Below are positions 1 to 4,831 of a stretch of 5,137 bases of DNA, piece by piece. The notes under the pieces were generated by a model. It was not told the origin of the DNA. It saw only the letters and a program-made list of their open reading frames with translations, and did not search any database. The DNA comes from Alphaproteobacteria bacterium (GTDB lineage: Bacteria > Pseudomonadota > Alphaproteobacteria > Sphingomonadales > Sphingomonadaceae), in the NCBI GenBank assembly GCA_018828205.1, contig JAHJWA010000139.1, positions 1 to 5,137 of the forward strand. The letters are read 5' to 3'. Within the stretch, counting starts at the first letter, position 1, and each line of letters starts with the position of its first letter. The position numbers were made by a program, and so were the translations under genes.

Positions 1-59
1 AGCCGGTTTCGACCGAGGGCTGGGGTGCGGGCGCCGAACTGGAAGCGCGGCTCAAGTGA
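1..59 (+). CDS. C-terminal end of an upstream protein (possibly a parallel beta-helix protein), partial
   Basis: Only the last 18 codons and a TGA stop at 57-59 are in the window; the reading frame starts at base 3. The visible tail is PVSTEGWGAGAELEARLK, with no diagnostic motif. The case for a real gene is positional: its stop overlaps the GTG start of the cytochrome gene in the 4-nt arrangement GTGA, the same kind of junction as the next one downstream. Genes of the SO2930 cytochrome family are commonly preceded by a parallel beta-helix repeat protein, so that is the best guess at identity. The guess rests on neighbourhood knowledge and not on the residues seen. No start, domains or regulation can be judged. 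Confidence 0.55.
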   Translation, partial: PVSTEGWGAGAELEARLK

Positions 60-1066
60 AACGCGCCGCGATCCTGCTCGGCGCCGCCATACTGGCGCTC
101 GCGGGCAGCATCGCGGTTCGCCCCGGGCTGGGCGCGGCGGAACCGGTCATGGCGGTGAACGACGCGGCGGTGAGCGAGGGAACGCCCGCCACGCTCGCCG
201 AATACGGCTTCTTCGCCGACGCGCCCGCGCAATTGCCCGCCGCGGGCGTCACGCCCTATCGGCTCAACACCCCGCTCTATTCCGACGGCGCCGACAAGCT
301 GCGCTTCGTCTATGTGCCCGCGGGGCAGCGGCCCACCGCGGATGGCGCAGGGCTGCTGCGGTTCCCCGTCGGCTCGGCGCTGATCAAGACCTTCGCCTTC
401 GGCGCGGGTGCGCAGCGGCAATTGATCGAGACCCGCGTGCTGCTCCACCGCAGCGAGGGCTGGGTGGCGCTGCCCTATCGCTGGAACGACGAGCAGACCG
501 AGGCGGTGCTGGCGCTGGCGGGCGGGCGGACGCAGGTGACCACACCCGACGGGCAGGCGATCAGCTACCGCATCCCCAACAAGAACCAGTGCAAGGAATG
601 CCACGGGCTGGGGGGTGCGGTCGTGCCGATCGGCCCCAAGGCGCGCAATCTGGATGCGGGCTGGCTCGAGGCGGTGCTGGGGAGCGTGCCCGAGGGTGCC
701 GACAGCCTGCCGCGCTGGGAGGCTCGGGGGCAGGCGCCAGCAGCGGTCGCCGCGCGCGCCTATCTCGACGTCAATTGCGCGCATTGCCACCGCCCCGGCG
801 CGACCGCCTCGAACAGCGGTCTCGACCTGCGCTGGGAGCAGCGCGACCCCCAGGCCTTCGGCGTGTTCAAGCGCCCGGTCGCGGCGGGGCGCGGCTCGGG
901 CGGGCACGAGTTCGGGATCGTCCCCGGCGATCCGCAGGCGTCGATCCTGGTTCACCGGATGGAGAGCACCGAACCCGGCGTCGCCATGCCCGAACTGGGC
1001 AAGTCGAGCGTGGACCGCGAGGGGCTCGGCGTGGTCGCGCGCTGGATCGAGGGGATGCCGCAATGA
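56..1066 (+). CDS. SO2930-family diheme c-type cytochrome (TIGR03806-like), exported
   Basis: This encodes a 336-residue exported protein with two covalent haem-binding motifs, CKECH (residues 179-183) and CAHCH (241-245). The N-terminus has a KR n-region and a hydrophobic core (about 5-20) followed by small residues; cleavage near GLGAA (24-28) would release it to the periplasm, though an uncleaved anchor is possible. Residues 45-175 are the family-specific N-terminal region, including YRLNTPLYSD (68-77), FPVGSALIKTF (103-113), and ALPYRWNDEQT (138-148). PIGPKARNLD (191-200) follows the first haem site. M311 in AMPELG is a plausible axial ligand. Family function is undefined; electron transfer is inferred from the haems. 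The GTG start at 56 is chosen because it gives an intact signal sequence, follows GGAAG at 41-45, and overlaps the upstream stop. The family assignment is strong; the physiological role is not known. Confidence 0.9.
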   Translation: MKRAAILLGAAILALAGSIAVRPGLGAAEPVMAVNDAAVSEGTPATLAEYGFFADAPAQLPAAGVTPYRLNTPLYSDGADKLRFVYVPAGQRPTADGAGLLRFPVGSALIKTFAFGAGAQRQLIETRVLLHRSEGWVALPYRWNDEQTEAVLALAGGRTQVTTPDGQAISYRIPNKNQCKECHGLGGAVVPIGPKARNLDAGWLEAVLGSVPEGADSLPRWEARGQAPAAVAARAYLDVNCAHCHRPGATASNSGLDLRWEQRDPQAFGVFKRPVAAGRGSGGHEFGIVPGDPQASILVHRMESTEPGVAMPELGKSSVDREGLGVVARWIEGMPQ

Positions 1067-2094
1067 AATGGGTCTGGCGCGGGTTTGCGCTGCTGGTCGT
1101 GACGATCGCCGGCACGTTCCTGATCTTTCGCGTTCCCGATAGCGACCCGGAGGCGATGCGCGCAAAATACGGTGACCCGCCCTCGCAATTCGTCCAGCTC
1201 GGCGATGGCCGCAGCGTCCATCTGCGCGACGAGGGACCGCGCGATGCGCCGGTCATCGTGCTGCTGCACGGCTCCAACGCCGATCTGCACACCTGGCAGC
1301 CCTGGGCCGAGGATCTGCGCGGCGACTACCGCGTGATCCGCTACGACCAGCGCGGCCACGGGCTCACCGGCCCGGCGCCCGATGGCGACTACCGCCGCGA
1401 GGCCTTTGTCGCCGATGTCGAGCGGGTGGCCGAGGCGCTCGGGCTCGAGCGCTTCGTGCTGGGGGGCAATTCGATGGGCGGCGCGGTCGCTATGGGATAC
1501 GCCATCGCGCATCCCGAACGGCTCGGCGGGCTGGTGCTGGTCGATGCCAGCGGCGTGCCGATGGCTCACCGTAGCGAAGACTCCGGCGACGACGAGGGCG
1601 GCGGCGGCAATCTGCTCTTCACCCTCGCGCGGCTGCCCGGGATCAACGCGCTGGTCGCCTCGGTGACCCCGCGCGCGATGATCGAGCAGAGCCTGTCGCA
1701 AAGCGTCTCCAACCAGGCGGTGGTCACCCCCGAGGCGGTCGATCGCTATTGGGAACTGCTGCGCTATCCGGGCAACCGCACCGCGACGCTCGATCGCTTC
1801 GCCATCCCGCGCGAGGAATACGCCCGCGCGGATGTGGCGCGGGTCGCCGTGCCGACGCTGGTGATGTGGGGCGAGGAGGATGCGCTGATCCCCTTCTCCG
1901 CGGCGGGCTGGTACGCGGATGCGCTGCCCGCTGCCGAGCTGGTGCATTACCCCGGGATCGGTCACCTGCCGATGGAGGAGGCGCCCGAGCGCAGCGTGGC
2001 GGATCTGCGTGCATTTCTCGCCCGGCTCCCGCTTGGCGGCACCGCGCAAACCGTGGCGGCAGGCGGCGCTGCACGGCTTTCCGGAACCTGCTGA
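1063..2094 (+). CDS. Membrane-anchored alpha/beta hydrolase
   Basis: This encodes a 343-residue alpha/beta-hydrolase-fold protein. Residues 5-23 form one hydrophobic segment, so the catalytic domain is probably anchored to the inner membrane; the polarity of flanking residues does not settle which side it faces. Fold landmarks are the oxyanion motif LLHGSN (67-72), DQRGHG (95-100), the nucleophile elbow GNSMGG with Ser137, the acid Asp273 in WGEEDALIP, and His301 in IGHLP. The triad is therefore complete. Residues 171-182 form an acidic, glycine-rich loop at the entrance to the cap region. The substrate cannot be predicted; esterase, lipase or epoxide-hydrolase-like activities are all possible. 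The ATG at 1063 follows GAGGGG (1049-1054) and overlaps the cytochrome stop as ATGA, implying translational coupling. The last ~20 residues are low-complexity and extend past the usual fold end. Confidence 0.9.
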   Translation: MKWVWRGFALLVVTIAGTFLIFRVPDSDPEAMRAKYGDPPSQFVQLGDGRSVHLRDEGPRDAPVIVLLHGSNADLHTWQPWAEDLRGDYRVIRYDQRGHGLTGPAPDGDYRREAFVADVERVAEALGLERFVLGGNSMGGAVAMGYAIAHPERLGGLVLVDASGVPMAHRSEDSGDDEGGGGNLLFTLARLPGINALVASVTPRAMIEQSLSQSVSNQAVVTPEAVDRYWELLRYPGNRTATLDRFAIPREEYARADVARVAVPTLVMWGEEDALIPFSAAGWYADALPAAELVHYPGIGHLPMEEAPERSVADLRAFLARLPLGGTAQTVAAGGAARLSGTC

Positions 2095-2114
2095 AACCCT
2101 GGCCGTTCACATCT

Positions 2115-2136
2115 CGTACCATGGGGGTGGGGTACG
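2115..2136. repeat. Short inverted repeat in the hydrolase-racemase gap
   Basis: CGTACC (2115-2120) and GGTACG (2131-2136) are perfect 6-bp inverted arms around a 10-nt G-rich loop. CAGG/CCTG arms at 2137-2140 and 2144-2147 follow directly, and the G tract at 2123-2127 could instead pair with the C tract at 2141-2145. The 85-bp gap is otherwise featureless apart from an AT-richer stretch at 2148-2163 and the racemase ribosome binding site. There is no T tract, so an intrinsic terminator is unlikely. A regulator site or chance are both possible. Confidence 0.3.
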
Positions 2137-2163
2137 CAGGCCCCCTGTAACCAAAATACATTC

Positions 2164-2170
2164 AGGAAGG
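2164..2170 (+). promoter_or_regulatory. Shine-Dalgarno deciding the TTG start of the racemase homologue
   Basis: AGGAAGG at 2164-2170 resembles the anti-Shine-Dalgarno complement and lies 9 nt before the TTG at 2180. No ATG or GTG in this frame sits nearby upstream, and the family's N-terminal strand (KLGLIGGMSW) begins one codon after this TTG. That makes 2180 the only start that gives a normal family N-terminus. Confidence 0.65.
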
Positions 2171-2179
2171 GCGGGCAGT

Positions 2180-2872
2180 TTGCGAAAACTTGGGCTGATA
2201 GGGGGCATGAGCTGGGTTTCGACCCGCGCCTATTACGAACGGATAAACCGGCTGATCCAGCAGGCACGCAGCCCGCGCGACAGCGCGCCGCTGCTGATCG
2301 AGAGCCTCGAATACGGGCCGCTCTACGCCCTGCGCGAGGAAAGCGAATGGGACCAGGCCGCCAAGACGCTGATCGACAGCGCGCGCCGGCTCGAGCAGGC
2401 GGGCGCGGGCGCGATCGTCATCGCCGCCAATTCGATGCACCGCGTCTACGACCGGGTCGCCGAGGCGATCGACATCGAGATCATCCATATCGCCGACACG
2501 GTGGGCCAGGCGCTGGCCGAGGCGAAGATCGAGGATGCGGTGCTGATCGGCACCCGCCCGGTGATGACCGAGAGCTTCTTCCGCCAACGGATCGTCAAGC
2601 ACGGGGTCAATCTGGTCGCGCCGGAGGAAGACGATGTCGAGATGGTCGATTCGATCATCTACAAGGAGCTGATGCTGGGCAAGGTCACCCGCGACGCCGA
2701 ACGCGCGCTCAAGACCATCATCACCCGCAAGGAACAGCGCGGCGCCGATGCCATCGTGCTGGCCTGCACCGAGCTTGGCCTGGTGGTCGACACCGATGCC
2801 AATGTGCTGCCGGTGTTCGACACCACCGATACCCATTGCCGCGCCGCGGCGGACTGGATCCTGACCGGTTAG
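2180..2872 (+). CDS. Aspartate/glutamate racemase family protein with altered first catalytic site
   Basis: This encodes a 230-residue protein similar in length and motif order to E. coli YgeA (L-aspartate/glutamate-specific racemase). Family landmarks are the N-terminal KLGLIGGMSW (3-12), the first half-site AANSMH (82-87), HIADTVG (103-109), the second half-site ACTELGL (195-201) with Cys196, and LPVFDTTDTH (210-219) near the C-terminus. Classical members use a pair of acid/base residues, usually Cys/Cys, or Thr83/Cys197 in YgeA. Here the first position is Ala83 (GCC, 2426-2428) while Cys196 is kept. Two-base racemisation may therefore be lost or changed; a one-base lyase-like or isomerase reaction, or a binding role, is possible. 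The protein is predicted cytosolic, with no signal peptide. The gene is separated from both neighbours by 85 and 106 bp, so it may be monocistronic. Family membership is secure; racemase activity is not. Confidence 0.88.
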   Translation: MRKLGLIGGMSWVSTRAYYERINRLIQQARSPRDSAPLLIESLEYGPLYALREESEWDQAAKTLIDSARRLEQAGAGAIVIAANSMHRVYDRVAEAIDIEIIHIADTVGQALAEAKIEDAVLIGTRPVMTESFFRQRIVKHGVNLVAPEEDDVEMVDSIIYKELMLGKVTRDAERALKTIITRKEQRGADAIVLACTELGLVVDTDANVLPVFDTTDTHCRAAADWILTG

Positions 2873-2890
2873 GCGCGGCGCCGCGCGGCG
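2873..2890. repeat. Overlapping GC-only palindromes directly after the racemase stop
   Basis: A perfect 14-bp palindrome GCGCGGCGCCGCGC (2873-2886) overlaps a perfect 12-bp palindrome CGCCGCGCGGCG (2879-2890), starting on the base after the TAG stop. Transcribed, it could fold into a short GC hairpin at the 3' end of the mRNA. It lacks the T run of an intrinsic terminator, and GC-only palindromes are frequent by chance in such DNA, so any role in termination or mRNA stability is a guess. Confidence 0.3.
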
Positions 2891-2900
2891 TTCCCCACTG

Positions 2901-2910
2901 TTGTGCACAA
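2901..2910. promoter_or_regulatory. 10-bp palindrome upstream of dgt, possible operator
   Basis: TTGTGCACAA is a perfect 10-bp palindrome, 68 bp before the dgt ATG. Its mixed base content is unlike the GC-only palindromes nearby, which makes it the most operator-like element in the 106-bp gap. The flanking bases do not extend the symmetry. I do not recognise a specific regulator for it. Confidence 0.3.
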
Positions 2911-2940
2911 GACCTCGACCGGGTTGCCAGTCTGTTCCCG

Positions 2941-2967
2941 TTGAGCCCGGCGCGCGCCTGCCATACT
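2941..2967 (+). promoter_or_regulatory. Candidate promoter for dgt, possibly giving a near-leaderless mRNA
   Basis: TTGAGC (2941-2946) resembles a -35 element and CATACT (2962-2967) a -10 element; the 15-bp spacer is shorter than the ideal 17. Transcription would begin around 2974, only a few bases before the dgt ATG at 2979. This fits the absence of a convincing Shine-Dalgarno before that ATG: the only AGG, at 2974-2976, is 2 nt from the start and too close. This is a weak match judged by eye. Confidence 0.25.
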
Positions 2968-2978
2968 CGCCTCAGGCG

Positions 2979-4136
2979 ATGACGCTTGCCCCTTATGCCG
3001 CCGATCCCGCGCACAGCCGCGGCCGCGAATTCCCGCAGGAGAGCGGCACGCGCGGGCCGCGCAGCGCCTTCCAGCGCGACCGCGACCGGATCATCCATTC
3101 GATGGCCTTCCGCCGGCTGCGCTCCAAGACGCAGGTCTTCATCTCGCCCGACAGCGACTATTATCGCACGCGGCTGACCCACAGCCTCGAGGTGGCGCAG
3201 ATCGGCCGGGTGATCGCGCGGCTGCTGGGGCTCGAGGAGGACCTCACCGAGGGCCTGTGCCTCGCGCACGACATCGGCCACCCGCCCTTCGGCCATGCCG
3301 GAGAGAAGGCGCTGTCCGAGGCGATGGCCGCGGCCGGCGGCTATGATCACAACGCGCATGGCCTCCGCGTGCTGGCGCGGCTGGAAAGCCCCTATTGCAG
3401 CCACGACGGGCTCAACCTGAGCTGGGAAACGCTCGAGGGGATGGCCAAGCACAACGGTCCGGTCGCAGCCGCCAACTGGGCGCTGGCCGAGATCGATGCC
3501 GCCTACCCGCTGGGGCTGGAGCAATGGCCCTCGCTCGAGGCGCAGGTCGCCAATGTCGCCGACGACATCGCCTATGACAATCACGATATCGACGACGGCT
3601 TGCGCAGCGGCTTTCTCGAGCTCGACGATCTGCTCACCCTCGATTTCGTCGCCGAGCGCTGGCGCGGGGTGGAGCGCCGCTTCCCGCATGCCGAGCACGA
3701 CCGCAAGCTGCGCGAACTGGTGCGCGACCAGATCGGCGCGATGGTCAATGATGTGGTCGCCGAGACGCAGGCGCGGGTGAAGGGCCTGCGCTCGATCGAC
3801 GAGGTTCGCGGCGCCGGAGGCCCGCTGGCCGGTTTTTCGCCCGAGATGGCGCAGCACGAGCGGCGGCTGAAGGCCTTCATGTACGAAAAGCTCTATTACC
3901 ACCCCGAGCAGCAGGTCACGGCCGAGCGCGCGCGCGCGGTGATCGCCAGCCTCTTCGCCGCCTATCGCGACGATCCCGCCAGCCTGCCGAGCGACCGGCA
4001 GGCTGCGCTGCCCGCGCCGGAGCCGCAGCGCGCGCGCCATATCGCCGATGTCATCGCCGGGATGACCGATCGCTTCGCCATCGACGAATACACGCGGCTC
4101 CACGGCCAGGTCCCCGAAGGCCTGCGCAATGTCTGA
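2979..4136 (+). CDS. dgt: Deoxyguanosinetriphosphate triphosphohydrolase-like protein (type 2 dGTPase, HD domain)
   Basis: This encodes a 385-residue cytosolic HD-domain phosphohydrolase of the dGTPase type 2 subfamily, which splits dNTPs, classically dGTP to deoxyguanosine and triphosphate, and so shapes nucleotide pools. The start signature is FQRDRDRIIHSMAFRRLRSKTQVF (31-54; the core is R33-R46). Metal-site residues are His68 in RLTHSLEVAQ, His97-Asp98 in LAHDIGHPPFGH, and Asp195 in VADDIAYDNHD. The C-terminal region carries the family-typical VIAGMTDRFAIDEY (358-371). Length is normal and nothing is missing. ATG 2979 is preferred over an in-frame TTG at 2901 because MTLAPYAADP is the usual alphaproteobacterial N-terminus. 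It overlaps the next gene by 8 nt. In many alphaproteobacteria dgt precedes argS (from memory), which is not the case here. Actual nucleotide specificity cannot be read from the sequence. Confidence 0.95.
   Translation: MTLAPYAADPAHSRGREFPQESGTRGPRSAFQRDRDRIIHSMAFRRLRSKTQVFISPDSDYYRTRLTHSLEVAQIGRVIARLLGLEEDLTEGLCLAHDIGHPPFGHAGEKALSEAMAAAGGYDHNAHGLRVLARLESPYCSHDGLNLSWETLEGMAKHNGPVAAANWALAEIDAAYPLGLEQWPSLEAQVANVADDIAYDNHDIDDGLRSGFLELDDLLTLDFVAERWRGVERRFPHAEHDRKLRELVRDQIGAMVNDVVAETQARVKGLRSIDEVRGAGGPLAGFSPEMAQHERRLKAFMYEKLYYHPEQQVTAERARAVIASLFAAYRDDPASLPSDRQAALPAPEPQRARHIADVIAGMTDRFAIDEYTRLHGQVPEGLRNV
3980..4005. repeat. Perfect 10-bp hairpin inside dgt
   Basis: CAGCCTGCCG (3980-3989) and CGGCAGGCTG (3996-4005) are exact reverse complements separated by 6 nt (AGCGAC). 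The element lies in the dgt reading frame and encodes residues about 334-343 (within ASLPSDRQAA), a likely surface linker before the C-terminal helices. The stem is strong, and it sits about 125-150 nt before the start of the following gene. A regulatory function is unproven. Confidence 0.6.
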
Positions 4137-4830
4137 CGCGATCCGCGTCGCGCTGGTCGGGGCGACCGGGCTGATCGGGCGCGCGGTGATCGACGCCTGC
4201 GTCGGCCGCGAGGATATCCGGCTCGCGGCGGTGGCGCGGCGCGAGATACCGCTGCCCAGAGGCGCCCGGATGGAGCTGTTCGTCGCCGATCCCGGGAACT
4301 GGGGCGAGGTCTTCGAGGCGCTGCGCCCCAGGGCGCTGATCTGCGCGCTGGGCACCACCTGGAAGCAGGCGGGCGAGGATGAGGCGGCGTTCCGCGCCGT
4401 GGACGAGGAGCTGGTGCTCGCCACCGCGCGCGCCGCGCATGCGCAGGGCATCGAGCGGATGGTGGTGGTCAGCTCGGTCGGCGCGGATCCCTATGCCAGG
4501 AGCTTCTACCTCAAGGTCAAGGGCGAGGTCGAGCGCGAGCTGGGCAAGATCGGCTTCCACCGGCTCGACATCCTGCGCCCCGGCCTGCTGCGGGGGCAAC
4601 GCGGCGGCGACCCCCGACCCGCCGAACGGCTCGGCATTGCGCTGAGCCCTTTGCTCAATCTCGCGCTGCACGGCCGATACCGCCGCTACCGCGCGATCGA
4701 CGCCGGCGAGGTGGCGCGCGCCGCGCTGGCGCTTGCGCGCAAGCCGACCCGCGCGAGACTGGTCCACGAACACGACGCGCTGCGCCGCGAGGCGCGCAGC
4801 CTGCCGACGCCCGGAACCGGAGAGGACTGA
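4129..4830 (+). CDS. Atypical SDR / NAD(P)H-binding oxidoreductase-like protein
   Basis: This encodes a 233-residue Rossmann-fold protein similar to the NAD(P)-binding atypical SDRs (HTATIP2/NmrA-like group). A beta strand (5-10) leads to the glycine-rich dinucleotide motif GATGLIG (11-17). CALGTT (72-77), VSSVGAD (114-120), Y127-x-x-x-K131, and ILRPGLLRG (148-156) are in the order expected for the HTATIP2-like family. Length is normal, and no signal peptide or membrane span is evident. Cofactor binding is well supported, but the substrate is unknown and members can be enzymes or redox sensors. Its ATG lies 8 nt inside the 3' end of dgt, behind GAAGG (4116-4120), so translation is probably coupled to dgt. 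The next gene begins one base after its stop. The pairing with an ABA4-like membrane protein invites, but does not prove, a shared lipid or isoprenoid role. Confidence 0.85.
   Translation: MSDAIRVALVGATGLIGRAVIDACVGREDIRLAAVARREIPLPRGARMELFVADPGNWGEVFEALRPRALICALGTTWKQAGEDEAAFRAVDEELVLATARAAHAQGIERMVVVSSVGADPYARSFYLKVKGEVERELGKIGFHRLDILRPGLLRGQRGGDPRPAERLGIALSPLLNLALHGRYRRYRAIDAGEVARAALALARKPTRARLVHEHDALRREARSLPTPGTGED
4819..4826 (+). promoter_or_regulatory. Strong Shine-Dalgarno for the ABA4-like gene
   Basis: GGAGAGGA at 4819-4826 lies within the last codons of the SDR gene, 5 nt before the ATG at 4832. It supports that start and tight co-translation across the single-base gap between stop and start. 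Confidence 0.65.
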
Positions 4831-4831
4831 C

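Noticed and set aside
25..1062. Open frame upstream of the hydrolase, in frame with it, starting at 25
   Set aside because: It is an Arg/Ala/Gly-rich out-of-frame reading of the cytochrome gene. The real hydrolase start is ATG 1063, with its own Shine-Dalgarno and membrane anchor.
1603..1611. GGC triplet run in the hydrolase as a phase-variable repeat
   Set aside because: It is only a few triplets long, encodes a glycine loop in frame, and triplet changes would not switch the frame.
952..2049. 365-codon open frame on the - strand opposite the hydrolase
   Set aside because: It has no motif and is a compositional shadow of a gene with a complete catalytic triad on the other strand.
1919..2179. 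N-terminal extension of the racemase homologue back to ATG 1919
   Set aside because: It would overlap the hydrolase by about 175 nt and add unrelated residues before the family's normal N-terminus; TTG 2180 has a good ribosome binding site.
2873..2890. Intrinsic terminator after the racemase homologue
   Set aside because: The palindromes are GC-only and there is no T tract after them, so they were kept only as a repeat feature.
2162..2908. 248-codon open frame on the - strand opposite the racemase homologue
   Set aside because: It covers the racemase gene end to end and has a low-information, Asp/Arg/His-rich shadow sequence.
2901..2978. TTG at 2901 as the dgt start
   Set aside because: It adds 26 residues not typical of the family, starts within a palindrome, and has no Shine-Dalgarno; MTLAPYAADP at 2979 is the usual N-terminus.
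2721..4451. Long open frame (576 codons) on the - strand opposite dgt
   Set aside because: It lies antisense to dgt and to parts of both neighbouring genes, shows no recognisable domain, and is Arg/Ala/Ser-rich as expected of the reverse strand of GC-rich coding DNA.
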